Assembly: GCA_900552055.1 (NCBI GenBank) | Contig: URYI01000102.1 | Coordinates: 1 to 7,512 of the forward strand | Length of the DNA: 7,512 bases | Reading direction: 5' to 3' | Source: an uncultured Eubacteriales bacterium | Lineage (GTDB): Bacteria > Bacillota > Clostridia > Christensenellales > QALW01 | Shown here: positions 1 to 6,855 of the stretch, piece by piece | Layout of the letters: every line of letters starts with the position of its first letter | How positions within the stretch are numbered: position 1 is the stretch's first letter | The notes under the pieces: model-generated | The model's database searches: none | What the model was told of the DNA's origin: nothing | The model's input: the letters and a program-made list of their open reading frames with translations, nothing else | Position numbers and translations under genes: made by a program

Positions 1-127
1 GGCCTTTTTAAGGCCCGGCGCCGCCCGCCTCCCCCTCTGCTAATCAAAACGCCTTTTAACCTTTAAATAAAACCTTAAAGCATAATCCCAAAAACTCAAG
101 GCCCTGTACTGCCCATCCCCGCTCTAA
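1..127. other. Non-coding tail downstream of the rhamnosidase gene
   Basis: This stretch follows the stop of the minus-strand rhamnosidase and shows no gene. Bases 1-15 form a perfect inverted repeat, GGCCTT and AAGGCC around a TTT loop. A G+C-rich block at about 11-35 contains the 8-base palindrome CGGCGCCG. Bases 52-79 hold three imperfect copies of CCTTTTAA, and CTTTAA at 61-66 could pair with TTAAAG at 75-80. Read on the minus strand, no hairpin here is followed by a clear U-run inside the window, so I cannot point to a definite terminator for the rhamnosidase transcript. The terminator may lie beyond the edge. Confidence 0.4.
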
Positions 128-2857
128 CTATTTTACAATAAAACAGTATGAGCCTGAGCCGCACTCCAGCACTGCACGCTCCTGGGTCAGCCCCAGCACC
201 TTTATTCCATCTCCTCCTTTTAATTCCCCAGCCTTATATATAATTTCTCCGTTTTCAGTAATGCTTTCTCCCATAAGGGGCAGGTATACCTGCGCTCTGC
301 TGCCGCAGGGAATCTTCAGACTGAATCGGATTTCCCCGTTTACCCGCTCCCAGCCGCTTATAAGCTCTCCCCGTACAGTATCAACCGAAGCGCAGGCCCT
401 ATCTAAGCTAGCAGGCAGATACGGCTTTATAATAATCTGCTCATAGCCCGAACCCGCTTTGGGCGCAATTCCGGCCAGATATTTATAAAACCATGCGCTT
501 ACGCTTGCGTACATAGGATGATTATGCGAATTCATACCCCAGGTTGTAGCATACTCCCAGCGTTCCCATATGGTCGTGGCCCCGTGTTCCACCATATACC
601 CCCAGCTTGGATAGCTGGTCTGGCTCAGCAGCTTATAGGCAACATCCACATAACCATACTGAGTAAGCACTTCAGGCAGGTATTTGGTGCAGAGATTGCC
701 AGTGGTCAGATGATAATCCCTGTTTATAACATCTTGAGCCAATTTTGAGGCCACCTCCTGCTCCCGCCCGGAAGGTATTAAGCCCATGTACAGTGCAATG
801 GCGTTGCAGCCCTGGCTGTTTGTACCCACACAGCCCTGCGCTTCATCAAAAAATTCTTTTATAAACGCCGCTTTAACGCATTCTGCCCGCCGCGCAAAAT
901 CATCGGCGTCCGCCTGCATGCCCAAAATCTCAGCAAATTCCTGCATGAGAGATAAATCATAATAAAGATAAGCCGTGCTTATAAGTTCTCCCGGAGTAAC
1001 GCTGCTTATAGCGTCGCACATCTGCCGGGTGGTGAACTCCTTCGGGCCTGCCCAGTCTCCCCAATAACTGTATTCCAGTATGCCGCCGCGGCTCTGCCGG
1101 TAAAGAAAATCCGTCCATTTTTTCATACCGTTGTACTGCCTTTGCAATGAGCGGCGGTTGGCATAATGATCGTATATCCCTTTAGACACAAGGAGATAAG
1201 AAGCCACGCAGGGATCCGCCGGCCGCTGCCCTCTTTTTAATGGAGCGGTGTCAGGAATTGCTCCGCTTATAGGTTCCTGCGCATCCGTTATATCCTGCGC
1301 CCATTTTTCATAAATGTGCACCATATTAAAATTATACACCGCCTCTTCATAGCGCGCCGTCATATCGTTGAGCCAGCCCATACGCTCGTCCCGCTGCGGG
1401 CAGTCGGTGGGAATGGAATGCAGATTGGTCTGTTCCCCCCAGAGGATATTCTCCTGAATTTTGTTTATCAGTTGGTTTCCGCATTCAAAGCGGCCGATTC
1501 CCTCCACGCTTGAACGCACCACGCACGCTTCAAACATATCCATGTCAGGTTCCCTTAAAAGGCCGGTAACCTGTATATACCTAAAGCCATGATATGTAAA
1601 ATGTGCCTCAAAACTCTGGAAGCCCCCCTTAAGCCTGTAAACGTCCGTCTGCATAGCTATAGAGCTGCCGTAATTCTCCGCAGCCTTAAGATAGTCCTGA
1701 TTTATAGTGCCGTCCTCATGCAGGATCTCCGAATAGCCTATCATTACAAACTGGTCCTTTACCCCCTCTATCTTCATGCTCGCCCAGCCCGAAATATTCT
1801 GGCCGAAATCTATTACATAAATGCCCTCCTTAGGCGAAGTTATTTTCTGCGCCTTGAGGCGCTCTACTACCCTTATAGGCTCTATGGGCTGCGCCTGGAG
1901 CTTGCCGCCCGGCGCCTCCGCCTCAAGGCAGTAATAACTCTTATGCAGGGTATCTGAATATTCCGGATCTTCTTCACTGCCCGGCCAGGGCATAAAATTA
2001 GCATATACCTCCCAGCCTTTGCGCGGATGCTCCTTTATAATATCGGGATTGACCCGGCACCAGTCTTCCACTTCAAACCGGTAGTCATAATGCTCGCCGC
2101 TGTAAATATTGTTATAGGTTATAGGGCCGGTAAACATATCCCAGCTTACGGGCTGAGTACACAAAGAAAATTCACTTCCGTCCGCATACACGACATACAT
2201 CTGCAAAATAAATTCCGGATGCTTATGCCAGCCCATGCCCAGCATGACCCCTATGCAGTTCTCCCCCTTTACCAGCGCCTCGGTTACGTCATATGTAACA
2301 TAAAATACCCGTTCAGAATAGTTGGTATAACCTGGGTCAAGTACGTTCACGCCCTGCTTAAGTCCGTTTAAATACAGTTCATAATAGCCCAGACCAGCTA
2401 CATATACTCTGGCGCTCTCTATCTCTTTTTCAAGGGTAAACTCCCTGCGTATAAGCTGGGACGGTCCCACGCACGGCATGCCTATCCAGCATCCCTGCCA
2501 TTCATCCATATTCATTAGCGCTGTTTCAAACCACGCTGTTTCACTCAGAACCCCGCAGCTGCCCTCCGCATCATACAGCAGCACGCTCCAGTAGTATCGC
2601 GTACGGCTCTTTAAAGGCAGGCCGCGGTATTCTATAGAGGTACATTGGGTCGAAGCGATTTTGCCGCTGTCCCATATTTCACCCCTGCCTGACGCTGCCT
2701 CAAGCGGCGAAAGACTTACAAATATTCTGTAAGCGCTCTGAAAAGCTCCGCGCCCGGCCTGGCATATCTGCCATGAAAGACGCGGGAAGGGCTCATCTAT
2801 TCCCAATGGATTGGTAAAATATTCGCATTTAAGCTTTATTGCCTGTATCTTGTCCAT
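128..2857 (-). CDS. Alpha-L-rhamnosidase, glycoside hydrolase family 78
   Basis: A 909-residue enzyme predicted to release terminal alpha-L-rhamnose from plant glycosides or rhamnose-containing polysaccharides by an inverting mechanism. The length and order fit bacterial GH78: N-terminal beta domains (about residues 1-450, with a rhamnosidase-N-type module at ~145-310), an (alpha/alpha)6 barrel (~455-795) and a C-terminal beta-sandwich (~800-909). Family signatures include DCPQRDERMGW at 485-495, carrying the likely general acid (Glu491) and substrate-binding Asp residues, and TTIWERW at 761-767, carrying the likely general base Glu765. These catalytic roles are assigned by family analogy. 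The N-terminus (MDKIQAIKLKCEYF) has no signal peptide, so it probably acts in the cytoplasm on imported small rhamnosides. The start is supported by GGAGG (minus-strand complement of 2867-2871) 9 bases upstream. The gene is divergent from the AraC-type regulator at 2995, its likely controller. Exact substrate cannot be read from sequence. Confidence 0.95.
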   Translation of the reverse strand: MDKIQAIKLKCEYFTNPLGIDEPFPRLSWQICQAGRGAFQSAYRIFVSLSPLEAASGRGEIWDSGKIASTQCTSIEYRGLPLKSRTRYYWSVLLYDAEGSCGVLSETAWFETALMNMDEWQGCWIGMPCVGPSQLIRREFTLEKEIESARVYVAGLGYYELYLNGLKQGVNVLDPGYTNYSERVFYVTYDVTEALVKGENCIGVMLGMGWHKHPEFILQMYVVYADGSEFSLCTQPVSWDMFTGPITYNNIYSGEHYDYRFEVEDWCRVNPDIIKEHPRKGWEVYANFMPWPGSEEDPEYSDTLHKSYYCLEAEAPGGKLQAQPIEPIRVVERLKAQKITSPKEGIYVIDFGQNISGWASMKIEGVKDQFVMIGYSEILHEDGTINQDYLKAAENYGSSIAMQTDVYRLKGGFQSFEAHFTYHGFRYIQVTGLLREPDMDMFEACVVRSSVEGIGRFECGNQLINKIQENILWGEQTNLHSIPTDCPQRDERMGWLNDMTARYEEAVYNFNMVHIYEKWAQDITDAQEPISGAIPDTAPLKRGQRPADPCVASYLLVSKGIYDHYANRRSLQRQYNGMKKWTDFLYRQSRGGILEYSYWGDWAGPKEFTTRQMCDAISSVTPGELISTAYLYYDLSLMQEFAEILGMQADADDFARRAECVKAAFIKEFFDEAQGCVGTNSQGCNAIALYMGLIPSGREQEVASKLAQDVINRDYHLTTGNLCTKYLPEVLTQYGYVDVAYKLLSQTSYPSWGYMVEHGATTIWERWEYATTWGMNSHNHPMYASVSAWFYKYLAGIAPKAGSGYEQIIIKPYLPASLDRACASVDTVRGELISGWERVNGEIRFSLKIPCGSRAQVYLPLMGESITENGEIIYKAGELKGGDGIKVLGLTQERAVLECGSGSYCFIVK

Positions 2858-2866
2858 GGTACACTA

Positions 2867-2871
2867 CCTCC
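2867..2871 (-). promoter_or_regulatory. Ribosome binding site of the rhamnosidase gene
   Basis: CCTCC on the plus strand reads GGAGG on the minus strand, 9 bases before the ATG at 2857-2855. This strong Shine-Dalgarno sequence fixes the start codon. Confidence 0.85.
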
Positions 2872-2886
2872 AAGGCATTTTTAATA

Positions 2887-2916
2887 TTGACACTCTCATT
2901 CTAGCAGAGATATAAT
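2887..2916 (+). promoter_or_regulatory. Consensus sigma-A promoter of the AraC-type regulator
   Basis: TTGACA (2887-2892) and TATAAT (2911-2916) are both perfect matches to the vegetative promoter consensus, separated by 18 bases. Transcription would start near 2923 and give a leader of about 70 bases before the ATG at 2995. The tandem operator-like repeats at 2930-2960 fall just downstream of this start, where bound protein could block the promoter or early elongation. The elements are seen directly; the repression is inference. Confidence 0.8.
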
Positions 2917-2925
2917 GGATATGAA
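2898..2925 (-). promoter_or_regulatory. Putative extended -10 promoter of the rhamnosidase gene
   Basis: On the minus strand, TGC-TAGAAT (complement of 2898-2906) is an extended -10 element with five of six consensus bases. It lies 16 bases downstream of a weak -35-like TTCATA (complement of 2920-2925). The start would be near 2891, leaving a leader of ~33 bases. The -10 lies inside the spacer of the opposing consensus promoter, so the two promoters overlap and RNA polymerase could not occupy both. The poor -35 fits a promoter that needs an activator. Confidence 0.55.
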
Positions 2926-2929
2926 ATGG

Positions 2930-2960
2930 ATTAGACTAACATAAACTAGTATAAAACTAA
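2930..2960 (-). promoter_or_regulatory. Putative AraC-family operator: three helically phased tandem repeats
   Basis: Read on the minus strand there are three adjacent near-repeats: TTAGTTTTATA (2960-2950), CTAGTTTATG (2949-2940) and TTAGTCTAAT (2939-2930). They are spaced 11 and 10 bases apart, that is one helical turn. AraC-family proteins carry two helix-turn-helix motifs that read successive major grooves on one DNA face, and they commonly bind direct repeats next to the -35 region of the target promoter. Relative to the predicted rhamnosidase start near 2891 the repeats cover about -40 to -70, a normal activator position. The repeats are visible; the identity of the binding protein is inferred from adjacency. 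Confidence 0.55.
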
Positions 2961-2994
2961 CCACATTAAAAATTTTTCGGCCGGATGGTAAAAG

Positions 2995-3825
2995 ATGACA
3001 AAGGGAACAGCTTACAGGCACTACCTGGATAAATTAAGTGTTAATTTTTATAATGGCGGAACGGGAAGCGCTCTAAGTATCCCGGAAAAAGAGGATAAAT
3101 ATGAACGCCTGCTGTTTTTAAGCTCCGGCAGGCTTATACTGCGTACTCAAACAGAGTGTGCAGACATTTCCGCTCCGTACTTTATACTCAGCCCGGCGGG
3201 AACGAAAATATCTCTGTCTGCATTCAGCAATGAATCAACAGAGCTGTTTTGGGCGGATTTTAATTTGGAATGCGGCGGCGCAGGGCTTTTTGAATTGTCC
3301 TGCTATCCAGTCTGCGCGCCAGTAACCGACAATGAAGAAACTCTCCAGCTCTTTAAAACCCTATTAAACCCAGATTCGCATCCCCTCACCGGCCCCCTTA
3401 AGCAGAAATCCGCTTTGCTGAAAATTATCACTTCATATATAAACAATTCTGCGGGCAGTATCAAATACGAAAACTATGACGCCCGGACAACCGCTGTCTT
3501 GGATTATATCCAACAAAATCTGAACAGGGAAATAAACATAGAGGAATTATCCTCTCTTGTGCACATGCACCCCAATTATTTCATACGCTTCTTTAAAATG
3601 CAGCTCGGCCTGCCGCCCATGGCATATATTTCTAATGTGCGGCTGGATAAGGCCCGCCGTCTGTTAAAGGATACAAGCCTTTCCATACACAAAATAGCCG
3701 CAGATATAGGCATCCCGGATTACAGCTATTTTGCCAGACAATTCAAAAGGCGCACCGGCTATACTCCCGGCGAATACCGCCGCTTAATGCAGACAGGGCT
3801 TATCAACCAAAATAAACAGTATTAA
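2995..3825 (+). CDS. AraC-family transcriptional regulator
   Basis: A 276-residue DNA-binding protein predicted to control the divergent rhamnosidase gene. The N-terminal part (about residues 1-110) has the strand-rich character of the cupin-like sugar-sensing domain of AraC/RhaS-type regulators (for example YERLLFLSSGRLIL and PYFILSPAGTKISL). The C-terminal part (about 165-266) is a typical AraC double helix-turn-helix: helices around INIEELSSLVHMHPNYFIRFF, then LSIHKIAADIGIPDYSYFARQF and the family-typical RRTGYTPGEYRR at 252-263. The start ATG has only a weak GGATGG ribosome site 6 bases upstream, which may keep expression low despite the consensus promoter at 2887-2916. An ATG at 2985 is out of frame. 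The ligand is probably rhamnose or a rhamnoside, inferred only from the neighbouring GH78 gene. It is a local-type regulator and not recognisable as classical RhaS or RhaR. Confidence 0.93.
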   Translation: MTKGTAYRHYLDKLSVNFYNGGTGSALSIPEKEDKYERLLFLSSGRLILRTQTECADISAPYFILSPAGTKISLSAFSNESTELFWADFNLECGGAGLFELSCYPVCAPVTDNEETLQLFKTLLNPDSHPLTGPLKQKSALLKIITSYINNSAGSIKYENYDARTTAVLDYIQQNLNREINIEELSSLVHMHPNYFIRFFKMQLGLPPMAYISNVRLDKARRLLKDTSLSIHKIAADIGIPDYSYFARQFKRRTGYTPGEYRRLMQTGLINQNKQY

Positions 3826-3841
3826 GAATATTTTTTCTTAA
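3822..3841 (+). terminator. Weak A+T-rich hairpin at the end of the regulator gene
   Basis: TTAAGAA (3822-3828) and TTCTTAA (3835-3841) form a 7-base-pair inverted repeat around a U-rich loop (TATTTT), overlapping the TAA stop at 3823-3825. The stem has only one G-C pair and no clean U-run follows it, so it is at best a weak terminator. Confidence 0.3.
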
Positions 3842-4256
3842 CTCTTAATTACAGCTTGCTGTCGCCAGCGCACTCAATATTATTTAGCGCTGGTATACAT
3901 TGGATAAGGCTGAATCCGCATCCCCGTTGTGTTCTTCGCTTCTATGCATCCTTACATGTCGTTCAATAATATTGCATGGACGAAAATCTGCGCATCCGGC
4001 TCTGCGGCCTCAGCTATAGGAAGTCTGCCTTACTCCGCGGCAGATGACAGGCATGTGGGTTTTTGTTTCCGGCTTAAGATAACTAACAAAACAAGAGAAT
4101 TTACAGAGCTGGAGCGCAGTATCTTCTGTTATGCTGCGCTAAATTCCGATGATTCAAACATAATCCAAAGTCTTTGTCTCTGCCTTCACTTGTATTCATT
4201 ATGGCCGCCTTTTGGCATATAAAGGCCCGCTTCAGCCTCCAACTGCCCAAATCCGC
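3826..4256. other. Intergenic region with no convincing gene
   Basis: About 430 bases lie between the regulator and the promoter of the acyl-CoA synthetase. The longest open frame, 3929-4222 on the plus strand (97 codons, GTG start), has no ribosome binding site, no recognisable domain and an odd Ser/Cys-rich sequence, so I do not call it. Inverted repeats are present at 3865-3893 (strongest), at 4024-4029 with 4039-4044 (TCTGCC/GGCAGA, 9-base loop), and at 4207-4212 with 4221-4226 (GCCTTT/AAAGGC, 8-base loop). The region could hold a small RNA, but I found no tRNA, riboswitch or known RNA consensus. Confidence 0.5.
3865..3893. repeat. G+C-rich inverted repeat (CCAGCGC / GCGCTGG)
   Basis: CCAGCGC at 3865-3871 is perfectly complementary to GCGCTGG at 3887-3893, separated by a 15-base A+T-rich loop. 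It is the most stable stem visible between the regulator and the acyl-CoA synthetase gene. No U-run follows on the plus strand, so it does not look like a standard intrinsic terminator. It could be a 3'-end stabilising hairpin of the regulator mRNA or a protein site. Confidence 0.5.
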
Positions 4257-4284
4257 TTGCCAAATCTGAAAAATTTGCTATAAT
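4257..4284 (+). promoter_or_regulatory. Extended -10 promoter of the acyl-CoA synthetase gene
   Basis: TTGCCA (4257-4262, five of six consensus bases) lies 16 bases upstream of TATAAT (4279-4284). TG precedes the -10 by one base (TGCTATAAT), making a perfect extended -10. The predicted start near 4291 gives a leader of about 46 bases. This looks like a strong vegetative promoter and separates the gene from the regulator upstream. Confidence 0.8.
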
Positions 4285-4289
4285 TTAAA

Positions 4290-4317
4290 GGACAGAAGAA
4301 ATTCTGTTCGTTTTTTT
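4290..4317 (+). promoter_or_regulatory. Leader hairpin with GAAA tetraloop followed by seven T
   Basis: GGACAGAA (4290-4297) pairs with TTCTGTTC (4302-4309), eight pairs including one G-U, around the stable GNRA-type loop GAAA (4298-4301). One base later comes a run of seven T (4311-4317). The layout is that of an intrinsic terminator, but it begins about at the predicted transcription start (4291) and ends just before the AGGAGG site. It may stop read-through from the upstream regulator, act as a 5' stabilising stem-loop, or attenuate the gene; sequence alone does not decide. Confidence 0.6.
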
Positions 4318-4321
4318 ATAT

Positions 4322-4327
4322 AGGAGG
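4322..4327 (+). promoter_or_regulatory. Ribosome binding site of the acyl-CoA synthetase gene
   Basis: AGGAGG lies 9 bases before the ATG at 4337. This strong Shine-Dalgarno sequence fixes the start. Confidence 0.88.
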
Positions 4328-4336
4328 CTTAAAAGT

Positions 4337-6001
4337 ATGGATGAGTTCATTACCCAAACCCTTGGCGAAGTTATGAACGGGCTTGCCCGGAAATACCCCG
4401 ACAAGGAAGCCATAAAATACACTGACCGCGACTACTGTCGCACCTGGTCCCAGTTCAACGATGAGATTGAAACCATAGCCCGCGCTTTTATGGCGCTGGG
4501 AGTAAAAAAGGGAGAACACATCGCCATATGGGCCACCAACGTGCCAGAATGGCTGATGACCTTTTTTGCCGCGGCCAAGATGGGCGGCGTACTGGTAACT
4601 GTAAACACTAACTATAAAGTATTTGAGCTGGAATATCTTTTAAAGCAGAGCGACACTAAGCTGCTGGTAATGATAGGCGGCACCAAAAACAACGACTATA
4701 TTGACAGCATCAAGCAGCTCTGCCCCAATTTGGCTAATTCCAAGCCCGGCGAAATAGACAGCCCCAAGCTGCCCTTCTTGAAGACCATAGTATTTGCCGG
4801 GGAAAACTGCCCCGAAGGCATGGTGCCCTGGAAGGAGCTTTACAAGCTGGCTGAACAGGTTCCTTACGAACAGTTTAAAGAGCAGGCTGACAGCCTTGAC
4901 TGCCATGAGGTTGTAAATATGCAGTACACCTCCGGCACTACCGGGTTCCCCAAAGGCGTTATGCTCACTCATTACAACATTCTAAATAACGGACGCGCCA
5001 TAGGAGACTGCATGAAATTCACTGACCAGGACAAGCTCTGCATAACCGTGCCCTTCTTCCACTGCTTCGGTATGGTGCTGGCGCTTATGGCCTGTATTAC
5101 CCACGGCACCTCTTTTGTACCCATTGACGCGTTCTCCCCTATAAAGGTTATGCGGGCGCTGGTATCTGAGAAATGCACAGCCGTTCACGGAGTGCCCACC
5201 ATGTTCATTGCTATGCTGGAGCACCCTGAATTTGACACCTTTGATTTTTCCAACATGCGCACGGGCATTATGGCCGGCTCGCCCTGCCCCATTAAGGTTA
5301 TGCAGGACGTAATTGAGAAAATGCATATGCCTGAAATAACCATCACCTTCGGCCAGACCGAGGCTTCTCCCGGCTGCACCATGACTCGGACGGACGACAG
5401 CATAGAAAAGAGAGTGGCAACAGTCGGACGGGCACTGCCCGGCGTCGAATGCAAAATTATCAACACTGAAACTGGCGAAACGGTAGGCCCCGGAGTGGTA
5501 GGCGAATTCTGCGCCCGCGGTTACAATATAATGAAGGGCTATTATAAGATGCCTGAAGCCACAGCTATGGCTATAGATAAGGACGGCTGGCTGCACCTGG
5601 GCGACCTTGCTATGATGGATGAAGACGGCTATTATAAAATTACCGGCAGAATCAAGGATATGATTATCCGCGGCGGCGAGAACATCTATCCTAAAGAACT
5701 GGAGGACTTTATGTATACTCACCCCAAGGTGCAGGACGTCCAGGTTATAGGCGTTCCAAGCAAGCAGTACGGGGAAGAGATTATGGCCTGCATCATTCTC
5801 AAGCAGGGCCAGACAATGACCGAAGAGGAAGTAAAAGATTATTTCCGCGCAAAGATGAGTAGGCATAAGGTACCGAGATATGTGCGCTTTATGGATGCCT
5901 TCCCCATGACTGCCAGCGGGAAGATTCAGAAATTCGTTCTGCGCGAGCAGGCAATAGAGCTGCTCAATTTGCAGGAAGACGCTTCCATTGAAACTGCGTA
6001 A
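4337..6001 (+). CDS. Acyl-CoA synthetase (AMP-forming), FadD-like
   Basis: A 554-residue soluble ligase of the ANL superfamily that would activate a carboxylic acid, probably a medium- or long-chain fatty acid, to its acyl-CoA through an acyl-adenylate, using ATP and CoA. All core motifs are intact: the P-loop YTSGTTGFPKG (197-207), the adenine-binding TFGQTEASP (337-345), GWLHLGD (417-423) with the ribose-binding Asp423, the hinge region GRIKD (437-441) followed by the RGGENIYP segment, and the C-terminal SGKIQK with the adenylation Lys529. Length is normal for the family. It resembles the fatty-acid-CoA ligase branch that includes ACSF2-like proteins more than acetyl-CoA synthetase, but chain length and substrate cannot be fixed. 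It has its own promoter (4257-4284) and leader hairpin. The isomerase gene follows 44 bases downstream in the same direction, so the two are probably co-transcribed. An aromatic or bile-acid substrate remains possible. Confidence 0.93.
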   Translation: MDEFITQTLGEVMNGLARKYPDKEAIKYTDRDYCRTWSQFNDEIETIARAFMALGVKKGEHIAIWATNVPEWLMTFFAAAKMGGVLVTVNTNYKVFELEYLLKQSDTKLLVMIGGTKNNDYIDSIKQLCPNLANSKPGEIDSPKLPFLKTIVFAGENCPEGMVPWKELYKLAEQVPYEQFKEQADSLDCHEVVNMQYTSGTTGFPKGVMLTHYNILNNGRAIGDCMKFTDQDKLCITVPFFHCFGMVLALMACITHGTSFVPIDAFSPIKVMRALVSEKCTAVHGVPTMFIAMLEHPEFDTFDFSNMRTGIMAGSPCPIKVMQDVIEKMHMPEITITFGQTEASPGCTMTRTDDSIEKRVATVGRALPGVECKIINTETGETVGPGVVGEFCARGYNIMKGYYKMPEATAMAIDKDGWLHLGDLAMMDEDGYYKITGRIKDMIIRGGENIYPKELEDFMYTHPKVQDVQVIGVPSKQYGEEIMACIILKQGQTMTEEEVKDYFRAKMSRHKVPRYVRFMDAFPMTASGKIQKFVLREQAIELLNLQEDASIETA

Positions 6002-6022
6002 TAGCTTTCCATTGCATTACGC
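5996..6022 (+). repeat. Hairpin spanning the stop codon between the two genes
   Basis: GCGTAAT (5996-6002) pairs perfectly with ATTACGC (6016-6022). With A6003 bulged out, GC at 6004-6005 also pairs with GC at 6014-6015, giving nine pairs around the loop TTTCCATT. The stem includes the TAA stop of the acyl-CoA synthetase. No U-run follows, so it is unlikely to terminate transcription. An intercistronic stability or processing hairpin is more plausible. Confidence 0.5.
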
Positions 6023-6045
6023 CAAAAGAAAGGTATGGAATTAAT

Positions 6046-6855
6046 ATGAAATTATCCTTTTCAACATTGGGCTGTCCTAACTGGACATGGAATGAAATAC
6101 TCGCCATAGCCAAGGATCTGGGCATGTCGGGAGTGGAAGTGCGCGGACTGGGCGATGAAATGTACGCGCCCAATTTAAAAATATTCGCGCCTGAAAAACT
6201 TGAAGGCACAATGAATAAGCTCAGGGAAATGAATTTAAAAATACCCATTCTGACCTCAGGAGCATATTTTGCCGATAAGACCAAGGCTGACCAGGCATTT
6301 GGGGAAGCCTGCGCATATATAGATTTGGCAGAAAAAGCGGGTATACCCTATATCCGCGTTATGGCCGAGCCTACACCCGAACCTCAGAACGGAGATATGG
6401 GCCTGGCTGCAAAATTTTACGGTCAGCTATGCGACTACGCCAAGGATACGAACGTTACGCCGCTTATTGAGACAAACGGCCAGCTGGGTTCCATTGCCGC
6501 CATGCAGGATTTCCTTTCGGCCGCAGGGCGGGATAATATGGGCGTATTATGGGACATACACCATACCGTCCGCTTCTTTAACGAGACCCCCGGCCGCACG
6601 GTGTCCGCGCTGGGCAGATATATAAAGCATGTGCATATTAAGGATTCCTTTATGGAAAACGGCAAAGTCAGCTACCGCATGATGGGATACGGGGACATCC
6701 CCGCCCTGGACGCTCTGCGTGAGCTGGAAAATATCTGCTACGGCGGCTTTATTTCCTTTGAATGGGTAAAACGCTGGAATCCCGAATTAGAGGAGCCGGG
6801 AATAGCTTTCGCATATTTTTGCAGCTATATGAATTATCTTATTAAAAAACTGTAA
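6046..6855 (+). CDS. Sugar phosphate isomerase/epimerase-like TIM-barrel protein
   Basis: A 269-residue protein of the xylose-isomerase-like / AP-endonuclease-2 TIM-barrel family (PF01261 type), whose members isomerise or epimerise sugars, keto-sugars, inosose or hydroxypyruvate using a divalent metal. The usual four metal ligands can be placed: Glu142 (PLIETNG), Asp170 (LWDIHH), His197 (HVHIKD) and Glu239 (ISFEW). The N-terminus FSTLGCPNW is typical of the clostridial members and shows no signal peptide. The start is supported only by a weak purine-rich stretch (GAAAGG, 6028-6033) about 12 bases upstream. It lies 44 bases after the acyl-CoA synthetase with no visible promoter or U-tract terminator between, suggesting one operon. 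It is too short and different to be L-rhamnose isomerase RhaA, despite the rhamnosidase nearby. The substrate is unknown. Its stop codon sits exactly at the composition break. Confidence 0.88.
   Translation: MKLSFSTLGCPNWTWNEILAIAKDLGMSGVEVRGLGDEMYAPNLKIFAPEKLEGTMNKLREMNLKIPILTSGAYFADKTKADQAFGEACAYIDLAEKAGIPYIRVMAEPTPEPQNGDMGLAAKFYGQLCDYAKDTNVTPLIETNGQLGSIAAMQDFLSAAGRDNMGVLWDIHHTVRFFNETPGRTVSALGRYIKHVHIKDSFMENGKVSYRMMGYGDIPALDALRELENICYGGFISFEWVKRWNPELEEPGIAFAYFCSYMNYLIKKL

Noticed and set aside
1589..1957. Plus-strand open frame of 122 codons inside the rhamnosidase gene
   Set aside because: It is a shadow of the GH78 coding sequence, with no ribosome binding site and no family resemblance.
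2858..2994. Riboswitch or other structured RNA in the divergent spacer
   Set aside because: The leaders are short, no known riboswitch core is visible, and the repeats there fit a protein operator better.
3929..4222. 97-codon plus-strand open frame between the regulator and the acyl-CoA synthetase
   Set aside because: It has a GTG start without a ribosome binding site, no recognisable domain and unlikely composition, and it overlaps several inverted repeats. It is most likely chance.
4982..5866. 294-codon open frame on the minus strand inside the acyl-CoA synthetase gene
   Set aside because: It is antisense to an unmistakable enzyme with all motifs intact. Its His-rich, low-sense translation is typical of an opposite-strand shadow.
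6046..6855. Reading the TIM-barrel gene as L-rhamnose isomerase (RhaA) completing a rhamnose pathway
   Set aside because: At 269 residues it is far shorter than RhaA (about 420), and its motifs are those of the general AP-endonuclease-2/xylose-isomerase-like family.
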